Positions 11,060 through 22,841 of a stretch of 64,000 bases of DNA are shown one piece after another; position 1 is the stretch's first letter, and each line of letters opens with the position of its first letter. Position numbers and translations under genes: made by a program. Origin of the DNA: Kalmusia sp. IMI 367209 (lineage: Eukaryota; Ascomycota; Dothideomycetes; Pleosporales; Didymosphaeriaceae); the NCBI GenBank assembly GCA_027946365.1, contig JAPEUQ010000001.1, positions 124,001-188,000 on the forward strand. Reading direction: 5' to 3'. The notes under the pieces were generated by a model. That model saw only the letters and a list, made by a program, of their open reading frames with translations. It was not told the origin of the DNA and searched no databases.

Positions 11060-13199
11060 TCACTTCGCAACTTTGGCTCTATCTTCCTCACTCTCATAGT
11101 CTTTCGCGCCTTCTCCCCTCTCCGCCCCAACCATATCCGCGATAGACCGCCCTGCCAACTCCCCCTTTGTCATCATCGCAGTCGTCGGTTCCGTGCCCTC
11201 CACTCTTCTCTCCAAGGGAATTAGTTTGTCATAGTACCTTGGGATAGCATAGCCGACAATTATGGCAAGCATAGTGATATGCGCAATGATGAAGCCTGTG
11301 ATCATCATGGGGTCGTATCGCAGCTTGTGGAACTCCGGGTAAGCGAAAGAGAATATGATGGCGAGGACTGGGCCGCTGATGTAGCGCAGTAGGATGGGAA
11401 GAAAAGAGGGAATCCTCCAATTGCGGCCAACGCCAACAATGACGTTTAGATCGCGGCGAAGCTGATTGCCCTACCTCATGTCAGTTCGTTGCTCGACTTG
11501 GTTATTATTGTCAGGAAATAGACTCACAGAATAAAATGCGAGAAACCAGAATTTTCGAACAACCGCATTCGAATTCCAGAGATCAAAGCGCCTCGACAGC
11601 CTAGGCGCTGCCTGATCAGGCATGTGTCCGATGAAAGCAGCAACGATAGAACAGATAACATATAGACCTATACCTGCACCTGCACCCGCTCCAGGGTTGC
11701 CAATACCATGGGCCAGGGTAATTCCAAAGAGCTGTCCACCGAAAAACCCGAAGTTATAGACGATAAAGGCAGGAAGCCCAGTTTGTTCGACGACATCTCT
11801 CCATCTGTACACTGTTGTAGAGCTCGAAACTTCTGTCCAGACTACAAAGATAAGAGCAATGTTATTGACCCATCGATCCACACCATCCAGGAGATAGTAA
11901 CCGAATTCCGTGCAGTACGGGATACACATCAGGAAAGATATGATAGTAAGGATGGTGACCACAAGTGGACGAGAGAGCTTCGTCAACCCTGAGTCGCAAA
12001 TAAGAGTGACAACCACATCCAGCATGACGAAGGCTGAGCTGAAGCCGAGGACAATGAGGGTGAAGAAGAGAAGAATGGCCCAGAAGTTAGCTCCAGGCAT
12101 TTGCAGGACGGCCTCAGGTAAAGTCAAGAAACCCACGACGAAAGCACCAAGTCTAACACCGTCTTCTGGCCATCTGCGAAGATAGCCGACGACGCCGAAT
12201 ACCGCAAAGGCCGCGAAATTTTCAAATAAGACGTTACTGCCGCAAATAAGGATCGCGTCCATTACCGCGTTGGCGTGTTTTTGGTTATAGCTCGCATAGC
12301 TTGTAAAATAACCAAAACCAATACCGGTAGAAAAGAAAACCTGGTATTGTTAGGTACTATATTAAGCAAGGAATATTTCATGTCTTGTCTCTTCAGTCAC
12401 CTACCTGTCCGACAGCGGTTTGCCACACGGTTCCAGATGCCAGTTGATCACTTCGCCAATTTGTCCAAAGAAGTCTCACACCTGCTCCAGCATTCTCGAG
12501 CGATAGGGCTCTGCCGACAAAAATGATAGTTGTGACAATTGGCAGGCCCATAGTGAAGTACACGACACGTCCAGTCATGCCAACACCGCGAAAGATTGAG
12601 ATCCAGATCAAGAACCAAATGAAGATAGACCATCCGACAGTCTCTCCAAGGACACGAACCTTAGGATATCCTGTAAAAGACTCTACCGAATTGCCACTAG
12701 GGCTCAAACTGCCTTCGGTGATGTTGCCGACTTGGAGGACATCGTTCCAGTAGAATTCTTCTAACCGACCTTCCCAGGGAAGCGGACTCGTGAAACTCCA
12801 TCGGAAGTAGCTCATAATCCATGCCAGGTTGACGGTGAAATACTGTACGACTAGAAAACTGACAATGACTGGGCCTAGACCAACTCCTTTCAATCGTCGA
12901 TTGATATTGTTGAAGGCGATGACGGTGCCACCTCGGTATGCTTGACCTATGGAGACCTCCAGGATCAAGGATGGAATTGCGATGAGGAATACCGCGAGCA
13001 GATATGGCACGAACCATTGGAGGCCATAATTGTTGTATACCACTGAGGGATATCGCAATAGATTGCCTTGACCGGCGCAACCACCCATGGCGGCGAGAAG
13101 GAAGGCCGTTCGTGAGGGCCATTGGTCGCGTCCATCGTCTGAGGTCGGAGGCGGGGGAGCGAGGAGATTGCCGACTTTCTGAAAGAGACGCAACGCCAT
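11060..13199 (-). CDS. Sodium:neurotransmitter symporter (SNF) family transporter
   Basis: Three exons are inferred: 12405-13199, 11528-12340 and 11060-11470, giving 672 residues, with introns of 64 and 57 nt in phase 0. The N-terminal helix carries GGCAGQGNLLRYPSVVYNN, matching the unwound TM1 that binds Na+ and substrate in the LeuT fold. This is followed by WFVPYLLAVFLIAIPSLILE and LEVSIGQAYRGG, which correspond to the FxxPY and E..xGQ segments of TM2. About eleven to twelve membrane helices are visible, and STGIGFGYFTSYASYN corresponds to the ion-binding TM6-8 region. Family members move amino acids or amines with Na+ at the plasma membrane. The substrate cannot be told from sequence. The C-terminal tail of about 60 residues is charged and cytosolic. 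The start at 13199 is the only ATG before TM1. Confidence 0.9.
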
Positions 13200-16100
13200 T
13201 CTGTCTGGTACAGGAGGCGCTTCAGGAAAGGAACACAGTGGATCGAGAGAGCTTGTCGGCGGATACTCGAGCTACCCTGCTCACCTTTGTACTGCCCCAT
13301 TATGTATGCGAACAAGATCAGCCTACTAAGTCGCGCCAAGCACTCCAACTCACTCCTGCGGTCAAACCCGAAGATATTTCTTTTGCCATCAGTTGGCGCG
13401 GACTTAGGCCCTGGTCGCCCTACCTCTAAAGTCTAAAGAGAATGCAAGTGTGGCTTCGACGGCCTCCCTGACATTGTCATGCAATTGGAACAGTACGGCA
13501 AGTTCTTTGACGGACTTGCATCGTTGTCCTCTTTTTGTCCAGCTCGATGTCTTGGTTTGAGGCTTAAGTGTACATCAAGTGCGGTGGTGCATGGCGAAGC
13601 TCGCAAGTGGTCCCATCTGATGCCAAGATCCCGCTGCGCTATCCATGATCAATCCCCGGCAAAGGGGCCTGGCTTACGTCAAATGCGAGGAAGGAACGCG
13701 GCCTGCAAATCATCGCGTGTCTTGGCTTCCGCTTTTCCGACTTGACGAAGCTGGGTATATCTTGGCTCCCGCCGCGGTTTCCATCTCGAGATCATGGCGT
13801 GCTACCGCCGCACCGTTGCGTGATGCTAAAATCGCGTCGAGAACTTGCGAACAGCTTATTGATTTTGTACTGTTGTGTAGATGGAAAGAGATCGAGGGAT
13901 ACGCTCGAACAAGACATAAATGACGTCACTCATTCCTTACGTAATCAGATAGCTTGCCCGAGTTTAGCACGGTGAATGAGTGATCGCATGTTGGTATGTA
14001 CAGATATAATCAGTATCGCTCACGACCTCCTCAAATTCACCTTCAAAATATTTACCTGCAATTTCTTTAGGGGAGCCGCACTATTTCAGAAAATAAAGTA
14101 CATAAGGGTGCACTATGCGCGATGGTTGAATGAATAATCTTGACATCATGATGAAACACAATGTACTTACATAAATCCCCTCATGATGAAACCACATTAC
14201 ACATTAATACAATCTTTATCACAATTCTAGCACAACGTATCATCTTTCAGCTTCATCTAGACCTTACAAACGCCCATATTGAACAACACCTGGTATGCCT
14301 CGCCAAGTAGCACCACCACCATCAGGAGAGTTCCAAGTCGCCCTTTCCAGGCCATACTCGGGTAAATTGTCCCTACAAAGTTTCAAAAGGTAAGATTGAC
14401 CAAATGCAGGAACCCCAACACACCAGATCGAAGTCATCGGCGAGCCCAACCGCTCGGCAAGCATCCGTCGTACCGAATATAACGGCAGCGGGAAGTCGTC
14501 AGAGAAGAAGGGCGATGTGCCTACGTAAGCTCTTGCACCATTAAGCAATCCATTCATAGCATTCTAATTACGCATTGAAGTGACGATGTCAAAGAGCTCT
14601 TGTCTCTCGTAAACCAGCTCCGCGGCTTTCCATCGCATGCCTCGAAAGATATCTACGGCCTCGATACTAAGGTGGACTTCAATACATTTGACATCCAGTG
14701 GGGCAACACGGATGAAGATTCAGCGGCAGATGTTGTGCATGAGATTGCGGGTGAGCAGAAGGATGACTTCAAGCGGATCGTGGACAGTATCGAGGCGTTG
14801 GCAAGGACGTTTGCGAAACAAGACTCCGCGGTCTGAAGTGCTAGTCGAACTATAGTCTAGAGTCAAGGCCTAATACGAAGGAAGCTAGAAGCATGTAGGA
14901 GGAGTGCAACTGTTTCAGCTGCATTAAGCCTGTCACTCCATGCTTCTCAACTCTATTTGAACAAAGTGTATGACTTACATCTCATTGAGAGCAGTATTAA
15001 ATCCAACAATCTCATCAATATCGTCATTCGTATGCTACCGAGCCCTTTCAATATTCATGCGATACATTCTCGAGCACTATATCTTTTCATTGTCTGAATT
15101 TATTCAGATCCTTGTAGAATTTGTTATCGTCACACTCGGCATTTGGGTTTGCTGATACACACGGATGATCCGATCGTTGTTTCTAGGCAACTGTGAATAG
15201 CATATAACACCTTATCTACTTCACGACTTCAGCAAGGCTCACCCTTTGACCCTTTGTCACATGAATATATAACGATAATACCTCTATTCATGCGTGATGC
15301 GATATTTGTCTCTCCTTTCTGTCACAATTGAACCCCTTAACGTCCGCAAGTCGCTTCGTATCCATGATGTCAGATCTCTTCAATAACAAAACGCTTTTAG
15401 AGGTCATATTTTCTCTGAAATCTAGATCTGGACAGCTGAAATCCTTCAAATATGTTCTTATTTAGTTTGATGAATCGTAGATTGCATGCCACCAATGACC
15501 ATGTAATCAGCGGTGGTCCCTCAGAAAGATCATATTTTCGCGTCGATTGCAATTAGCGAACAGTTAGTTGCCGTAATATTTCAGGCCTCAAGGTCTCCTC
15601 CTATCATTGAAGATCGCATACTCCTGATATTAGTTCCATAAACATAGCTTAAAGATTGTCTCCTATATAGCAGCACCACCACGCAGAATTGGAACGCCTT
15701 CAACAAGCTAATTTGTGCCACAATCGGCCTAAAGGTATCATTCGATATATATAGGTTTCTATGAGAAAACGCTCCTCAGGTTTTGCAAGAAGACATCAGA
15801 TTATGTTTGAAACCACACTCCTTACCAAGGCTAAGACCTGAATGATACGCCCCTCGCATACCTGAAATCATCTACGCTATTGGAAGACGTATTTGACATG
15901 GCTAAAACTTAATACAATAAAATCTGGAAAGGTCGCTACCCCTCTCGCGGTACATTAGTGCTATTCTACGAGCAAAGATGTATTTTCTTTGCACATGACG
16001 TCAGACCCTTTGAGTAATATTTCGAGTTGCGCTCGCTCATTTTGTATCAAATGGTAGCAAGTTAATGTGCAATTGTTCTTGACTTCCCAATGTTTTGCTA

Positions 16101-17233
16101 CATTTACCGCTTCTAGTAACCACCTGTTTCTTTAGGACTTTAATCACTCCTTGTGGCGGTACGAATACTCCCAAAGGCTCTATAATTCGGAAGATTGCAA
16201 TATTCGAAGCCTGTGGCAAGCTCCATTAAGTGCTTATCCAACGAGATGCAAGTCTTGAGAAAGGCTGCAGATGCACGGGATGCAAATAAGAATCATTAAG
16301 GCGCTGCTCGAATTCCACAATGTTCACGTGCTCTCCTCTTTCATCCGCACACCATTTTACCTCGGTCTCGAACGCTCTCCCAAACGTGAGGTGACGGTCT
16401 CAGTAGCGCCCGAAGCCATACGCCAAACAATTCCAGGCTGGGCCTGGCCCGCATGACAGCTAATTTACGCACCCGTCCGCTAACCAGTTTCGGAATCGCT
16501 AACATGATAATCGCACGCTCAGCTCGAGACTCAACCTCCACATGACGCCACTCCAGTAGAATTGCAGCGGAGGCTTCACATGAGGACCTTAGACTTTGTC
16601 GCAAGTAGTCATTATTTTGACATAACGTTCTGGACCATCTTTTGCCGCCACTGAAGCCCGGCGTACCGCTGATATTGCCGAATTTATATTCTGCTCCGTG
16701 GCAGCAACGGCGTGGCCGGTAACGTTAGCTCATGTTGCTGGATCGTGTTCTGTAGCAGGCACCTCTCGAAGTAGGTGCTCGCGTGTGAAGACAATGGCGC
16801 GACAGTGATGAGCGCAGCGGCGAGCGTCTAGTACATAGCGCAAGCGATGCAGGCCCGCATTAGTCTACAGTCACAGGGTAGGTTTTTGCAAACTTATCCA
16901 GTAGCGACATGCGGAACAAAAGTCCGCTTGAGCTCTCCTAAGTAATTTATGGAACAAACGATATTAGAGCCACTGCATCACAGAGCTTTCTGCCTCTAGG
17001 CTCACCAAGATCTCTCTGCGCCTAACGCATTTACATGAAGAAGACATGCTTCTTGAACCTGAATTTGATAGGGTGACCGTTTCGATCATGATCGTGTACC
17101 AGATGTGTACTGTACATACGAAATCTTCGTCTAGTAATGAATGCTTTTGGCCGCGTCCGCGCCAGATATTATAGAACCCATAAAAGCCACCTCGAGCCTG
17201 GACAATGTACCTAAACGCCCATTCGCATTAAAA
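13200..17233. other. Long gene-poor stretch
   Basis: About 4 kb without a supportable gene. Short frames at 14264-14557 (minus) and about 14583-14836 (plus) look mildly protein-like but have no start, splice partner or recognisable domain. From about 14900 to 16300 the sequence is AT-rich and closed in all frames. I could not identify terminal repeats or transposase remnants by eye. Confidence 0.4.
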
Positions 17234-18600
17234 TCAATAGTCCCTCGACTTATAATCCCGTGACCTTGTACTCAGCGTCCTGAAACTCCTCCCCCCTCCC
17301 TTCTCTTCGTCGTCCAGCTCTCTGATGGTCCTTAGCTCATATCCCGCGTTCGAGTTAGCGCTAATCGTCGTCTCGTTGAAGCCAAAATTTAGTCCATTCA
17401 TGCCAGCAGTACCCTCTAAGGCTTTGATGTCGAGATTTGGTGTGGTTGGTGTGTACGGTGGTTGGCTTTCGCGTTTTCTGCTGATTGTCCAAGCCCAACT
17501 GCGGCGGCTGGTGCCTTCGGAAGGGAGCCGTTTGGAAGTGAGCGAGGCGTGGACCTCACGGAGGAATGGCCGGAGCACGGGTATGCATTGGACGAGAATG
17601 GTTCCTGCGACTTCAGAGCTGTACCATACATTGGATGTGGCATTGCGTTCTATTGAATGTCAGTTCTACATACAGGGCTTTGTTGTCGAGTTGAGTGTAA
17701 GGCTTACTGTAGTAAAGAGGATCGCGTTTGTTGCCCTCGTCTTTCCATGCTGTGCGAACAGCTGCGACGACAGCGACGCTAAAAATACTAGTCAGCGATT
17801 GCTTTACGAGAAAGGTGTTACGTTACTCACACAACTCCTAGGCTCATGGTGACACAAAGAGCGATCTTCTCCTTCTTTTTCATATCTAGTTTCCAAGTGA
17901 TCCACCATGGGAAGAATGCGAAAAAGAAGTCCATGAGGATGTTATACACTGCGTTTATCAGCTTTGCTTAAAGAAAGCCGGGCCAAGAGTACGACTTACC
18001 ATTCCCACCCTCTTTGAAATCATCTCGAAATTTCTTGTCCAGACAGAAGTTAAGTCGATACCAAACATCATAGCTCTCCTCATCGCAAAGTTTCGCCCAT
18101 TGAAAAATGACCTTGACGACCATCCATAGATTCATGGTAACGATGCAGAACCATATCATCCACTGCTGATAGCGGTTGGTAAGCTTCAGTAGTGTAACGC
18201 CAAATGCTGTCTTGCTCAATGCCTGGCCGATGACATTGGTGCATGAGGAGATATTGATGAGTATATGCATCCTGTCGTCCCATTTCGAACCATTCGTTGG
18301 TACATAGCCGGTCGCATACTGGTGGGCGATCATCGCGTCCGTAAGCAGCAAGAAGCTCTGCAAAGTGTCAGTAGGACGAACAGGCGTGCTGTAGAAGGGA
18401 CTCACCCATGCAACGATGAGGATATAGTCATCATACCATAGTCCGTGGCGACGGGTGATCTTGCAGTACAGCCTTAGGAACAGAAACACTGTCGCGCCTG
18501 CGAACAGCGACCACAATCCTGCATTCAACTCTTTCTCGGGGTTCACATAGTTGGTGATGCTATCAGCCCCATCACTGTCTTTGCGCGGTCGCATCCACAT
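17234..18600 (-). CDS. SAT4-type rhodopsin-domain integral membrane protein
   Basis: Five exons are inferred: 18406-18600, 18000-18357, 17831-17948, 17708-17778 and 17234-17649, giving 385 residues. The introns are 48, 51, 52 and 58 nt. The first intron (48 nt) is a multiple of three with no stop, so unspliced message would still be open. Helices include LWSLFAGATVFLFLRLYCKI with the following WYDDYILIVAW (the family's DD motif), MIWFCIVTMNLWMVVKVIF, NILMDFFFAFFPWWITWKL, ALCVTMSLGVV and VWYSSEVAGTILVQCIPVLR. The last is the usual end of the domain, followed by a cytosolic Ser/Arg-rich tail ending SRDYKSRDY. The role is unknown; see the paralogue at 4810-6037. The first true ATG is at 18600. 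Confidence 0.88.
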
Positions 18601-19878
18601 ATTCAAGGCACCAGTTCATGCGCGCGATGCTCCAATGCCAGCATGAGATGGAAAACGCGATGTCATTGATAGAGAAAAGGGACAATGGCCATGCTAAAAC
18701 TGGGGGAGAGCTCGTAGGATCAGAGGTGGGGCATACAAGATGATACACAATTGTTCCGAAACGGCCATAGGTGGATGCATTCGTTCCTGAATCCACGATC
18801 CTGGGACGCCAGCTAGCTCGGGACTCGGTTGCCCACGCGCGTGCGCTTTGACAACGGACGATTCCGATGGGGATTTTGCTCGCGCTTTGTCCTTTTCGTA
18901 GCCTTTCCCGCGCGCAGGTGAGCACTACGCAAGCCCAGAATCGCATTCTCGTGCCCATGGTTGCCAGCGCTGGCTTCCTCGCTCTGTGAGCGCTCTGTGA
19001 ACGTGTTGCAAAATTGGCCAAGTCGATGGTACCTGTTTCGCCAGCCTCTGTTGGCACCCAACATGTGTCAACATGTGTCAACATGGGCTCTGGAAACGTT
19101 CGCGTGCACGTTGCGCGTGCCGCATTCGGGTCAAGAAAGCCCCAAATTTCCCACCTCTCGATCCAGGCCTCGTACCCGCTTACGCACCAACACTCTTGCC
19201 CCTTGTACCATCCCTGCACACCACGCCAAACATCGGGTCGGTGGTTTCAGCTTAACGGCACGACCGGGGACACCCGCTACTTTCTGAACATCGCCCGCGT
19301 CAAGAATTTCACAGAAGACGTCAGCCTTTCGAGTCAGGGGGAGAGCGATCGCACTGTTTTGAGAGATGTCAAACGTACCAGACACGTTCCTGACGGGACA
19401 GATGCGTGGCGGGGAACCCGGGTGCGCAGCTTTGGCTGACCAGGGCCGGCCATAATGGGTGGTAGGAGCGGAATTAAATTCTCCGTTAGCTTTACCGCCA
19501 CGATGTGGCTTGGATGTGTGGCTGGGTACGCTAGCTGAAATAGGTCATTCAGGTGAATGTTGCACAGGGGCTTCAATACACAAGAATTCGTACACTCACA
19601 AGAGATCAAACATCACAAATTAATAGCTTTTATAAGATTTCTATAATACGACAAAAGGATTTGAAGATATCATTAGGTTGAAAGTCAATCTGCGGTCGGT
19701 CTATGCTCAGGTAAACTATGATTGCTGAACCGTGATGCCAAGTGCAAGCATCCGAGACACAGTTAGCTTAGATTTGCAATAGCATCACGGTTCCTCTATC
19801 TCACAGTGTGTTAGGCATTCCTCGCTCGCATTTCGTTGTCTACCTTACCGCGGCCTTGGGATGGATGCACCTAATTGC
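18601..19878. other. Intergenic region
   Basis: Overlapping open frames exist on both strands because the left half is GC-rich and stop-poor, but none shows domains or codon structure that supports a gene. Near 19059-19086 the unit CAACATGTGT is repeated about three times in tandem. Confidence 0.4.
19727..19793. repeat. 12-bp perfect inverted repeat with 43-nt loop
   Basis: GAACCGTGATGC at 19727-19738 is mirrored by GCATCACGGTTC at 19782-19793. The arms match at all 12 positions. It lies about 90 bp beyond the 3' end of the BTB-like gene, so it could act in the 3' UTR or form a cruciform, or be the trace of a small mobile element. I see no target-site duplication that would decide. Confidence 0.6.
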
Positions 19879-20916
19879 TTAGACACCCATGCCACAAGGT
19901 CCTACAGAGAGTTTCGCCATGCGAGCCTCCTCCCAAGTCACTGTATTCACGCTTCCACTGTCTAACTTCTTATGCACCGCCTTGCGCGCAACCTTCTCCT
20001 CGCGTGCCAGGCGTTCCCTTTTCGCGCGTTGCTCAATCCGAACCATACGACGCTGTTCGCTTATGGCCTGGCGGGCCTCAGTCTGCTTCAGGATTCGATC
20101 ACGAGTAGCAGCGATGGCAGCCTGAATCTTGGGAAATCCGGGCAACCACAAATTCATCGGGTCATCGATGTCAACTTCTTCACGCTCATACTCATGAGTG
20201 ATCCGATCGATAAGTATCTGAATGAGCGGGAATTCTTTGGTGTCATCACTTAGTCGACGATCTATGGTCTCTAGAGTTTCGTATTGAAGCTCATAGGCGA
20301 GCGATATGGTCTTCAAGACCCACCACCAATGGGCGCAGACATTCTTGATGTAGTAGTCGACACCCAATTTTTCAGCAACGACTATCATGTCTAGATCTGA
20401 CCTAAAACTACTTCGTTGTAAGAAGTATGGTGTTTTCTTAGTGACGGTATGTTTCAGATAGCCAGTGAGTATCTTGAGGCCTTGGGCCAACTCGGCGTTG
20501 TCGATTTGGAGGCTTGGCAGAACTTTGGTCTCAAGGAAGATCTTGTGCAGCTTGGCCGACATCGAGAGGATCAGACGGATGGGGATCGTGTCAACAACGT
20601 TATCGCCGCAGCAAACTGGAACGTGCGGACTGTTAAGAAGCTCCAAGCGATGGGCTCGAGACTTCAAACAGACATCATCATCATTCGGGTTAATAGTGTT
20701 GGCCCACTGGTGAATCTCGGCGAGCTGTTGCTCTGGTATAGTGCAAATGGTGGGTGCCTTCGACTTGTTGTCGGAGTTGGTTTTGGAAATGGCTCCAAGC
20801 ATGCCAATGCCCTTATCGTCAGCCTTGCCGTTTGCCTTGGACTTCTTGAAGATGTGAGCCAAGGGAGTCTTGACGACTGGAGCCGATGGAGCAATCTGCT
20901 TTCCGGATGAAGACAT
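19879..20916 (-). CDS. BTB/POZ-like domain protein, dispersed family
   Basis: A single exon encodes 345 residues from ATG 20916. After a Lys-rich leader there is PEQQLAEIHQWAN, then a BTB-like region (about residues 100-200) with VPVCCGDNVVDTIPIRLILS, SLQIDNAELAQGLKILTGYL and LDMIVVAEKLGVDYYIKNV. The C-terminal third is a charged helix (RDRILKQTEARQAISEQRR..AKRERLAREEKVARKAVHKK), probably a coiled coil. The order (fold, hydrophobic ID stretch, V.AE.LG..Y helix) recurs in the genes at 29107-30059, 30745-31548 and 34311-36219. The BTB assignment is by general pattern, not by a strong motif. BTB domains mediate dimerisation or Cul3 adaptor roles, but none is shown here. Confidence 0.6.
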   Translation of the reverse strand: MSSSGKQIAPSAPVVKTPLAHIFKKSKANGKADDKGIGMLGAISKTNSDNKSKAPTICTIPEQQLAEIHQWANTINPNDDDVCLKSRAHRLELLNSPHVPVCCGDNVVDTIPIRLILSMSAKLHKIFLETKVLPSLQIDNAELAQGLKILTGYLKHTVTKKTPYFLQRSSFRSDLDMIVVAEKLGVDYYIKNVCAHWWWVLKTISLAYELQYETLETIDRRLSDDTKEFPLIQILIDRITHEYEREEVDIDDPMNLWLPGFPKIQAAIAATRDRILKQTEARQAISEQRRMVRIEQRAKRERLAREEKVARKAVHKKLDSGSVNTVTWEEARMAKLSVGPCGMGV

Positions 20917-22224
20917 GATTATGGCGTCTTTGGGATTCGAAATAGTGACAAGACTCAGAGGTAGGTGGTGTTTTGGGGTTAGGTGAGATTGATAAAGATG
21001 GTCGTAATTGCGCTTTTGGGTTGTTGGTTTGGTTCTGGAGTCCAGAGAGGGTGAAGTGCTGATGTATCTATATAGAACAGCAAGTTTACGTTAGTTAGAG
21101 AAATGAAAGTGGCGTGAATGCTCACACTATTGATGAAAGGATCATTGTTACAGCACTTCCTCGGGGCTCTCAGTCAACAATGTGCCATTGTCTAAATCAT
21201 CGCTAACTTGGGAGCTCTAAAGAAAGTTTTCAAGCCCTTTCAAGCATTTTCCTATGCCTATATTGTGGTACACTAGTACGTGGCTGATGGCTGTGTGGTT
21301 CTTGAAAGCAAGCGATTCAAGCTAGCGGTGGGATTACCATGGAACAAGGGATTTAGTATATAATGCTCGTAATGCACATTCAGACTGTCCTAGTCCAGGG
21401 ATATCTGGGCTTCTTAAAGCTATGCATTACAACAATGTTACTTGTGAAGACATGTATGTACGAGCAAACTACTCACCAATCTGACTGTTGAGGTCGACAA
21501 CGGTTTGGCACCGATAGCGCCCGTCCTTTTCGTCATCGCCTGCGGCATCATGTCTCGCCAGTCTCCTATAGTTTACGGAGGCATCTGGAAGCTATACATA
21601 GAATGACATTGCGGTAATCGAGATAAATTTGTGAAGATCAACTAATTCGTACCAAAGCTTTGAGCTCAAATTTGAGTTTTGTGGGGGAAAAAACTATTTA
21701 TGCATCTACTTTTTTCAGACATGAGACAACTCATTGAGGTCTAGGTTGTCTGATGATTGTGGCAGTTTGTCTATCTGATTGTCTTACTCTCTCAAGCTTT
21801 GCTAACATAGCTCCGCGCATGTCCTGAGCTTTCTACACGTCACTTACAGAGACTACTGGCCCGCCATCAAGCAAGATATCTTCAACCTTCACTTTGAAAG
21901 AAGACTTTGCGCTTCCTCACAAAGCATTCTCTAGGAATAAGCGTCTTACTCTTAATTCCTTACTCCATGACTAGGGAACCGCAGATTTTGTAGCCTCATC
22001 TCGAGATGAATGAGTTTGATTGACACCTCAATTTGATAGCTAGATTGGTGAATGGAACATCATGATACACGGAGGGTACGGCGCCTTATCACTATCGCGT
22101 GTCATTTAGCGACTGCGAAGTGGGGCCGCCAAGCGATCATCGTCCGCACCAAGCATCCTAGCAGCACATGACATACCACCATCTATGTCGATTAAATAGG
22201 CTGAAGGTTTCTTAGCGGTAGCTC
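20917..22224. other. Divergent intergenic region
   Basis: Upstream region shared by the BTB-like gene and the carbinolamine dehydratase gene. AT-rich, closed in all frames, with no gene seen. Confidence 0.4.
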
Positions 22225-22841
22225 ATGGCAGCTACTCTCTTTCCATTCATTCGTATTCTGTCACCATCGACTCTGTCACGACGTCTACTCCCAAGTCCAT
22301 TAACTCCGCGCATCCGATCGTCTCCGTGCAACTATTTGGTTGCGCGAAAGCACTGTCCTTTCAGAACGCTCTCCACTCCCTCAACTATGCCCCTACGGAT
22401 TTGTGAAGGGCAGAATGAGGCCTATGTAACCGCAGGGGTGGATGCACTCCTTGAAAAGGGCTGGGGATTGAACGACGAAGTACGACTAGAGAAGACTTAC
22501 TTCTTCAAAACGTACACCAAAGTCTCGGTAAAGGAAACACTTAGTAATATTAGCAGAGCTGAGAGTATAGGACATGCACCAAGTCATCGCAACGAGAGTC
22601 AAATCAATAAACCATCACCCTACGATGATCTCGGTATGACTTTCCGTACCGTTTCAAGGACAAACTGACCAAGCTACAGACTAGGAGTACTCTAAAAGTG
22701 ATATGGACAACACACGTACCTCCAGGCCTCTCCGATAAAGACATAAGAATGGCGGAGTATTGTGACGAACAAGCAAGTCATATTGGCACAGTGAACCCGA
22801 GTGAAGCTCCACGATGCGGGCCCGCACCATCTACACTGTAG
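22225..22841 (+). CDS. Pterin-4a-carbinolamine dehydratase, likely mitochondrial
   Basis: Three exons are inferred: 22225-22527, 22571-22633 and 22680-22841, giving 175 residues, with short introns of 43 and 46 nt. The spliced middle reads KVSDMHQVIATRVKSINHHP, containing the catalytic HHP of the family, then KVIWTTHVPPGLSDKDIRMA, the conserved (V/I)xxxTTHxxxGLSxxD signature. The enzyme dehydrates 4a-hydroxytetrahydrobiopterin formed by aromatic amino-acid hydroxylases, and bacterial and plant relatives also act in other pterin recycling. Residues 1 to about 50 are Ser/Arg/Leu-rich without acids (FPFIRILSPSTLSRRLLPSP), which looks like a mitochondrial presequence. A second ATG (MPLRICEGQ) could give a cytosolic form. 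Without splicing the HHP and TTH motifs are lost, so the exon model is well supported. Confidence 0.9.

Noticed and set aside
14264..14557. Minus-strand 97-codon frame with protein-like composition (RMLAERLGSPMTSIWCVGVP)
   Set aside because: No recognised domain, no clear upstream exon and no splice support. It could be a fragment but is not strong enough to call.
14583..14836. Plus-strand frame reading DDVKELLSLVNQLRGFPSHA onward
   Set aside because: A stop lies just upstream, there is no convincing start or acceptor partner, and the product family is unknown.
18572..19439. Overlapping frames on both strands
   Set aside because: Featureless, mutually overlapping and without splice or start support.
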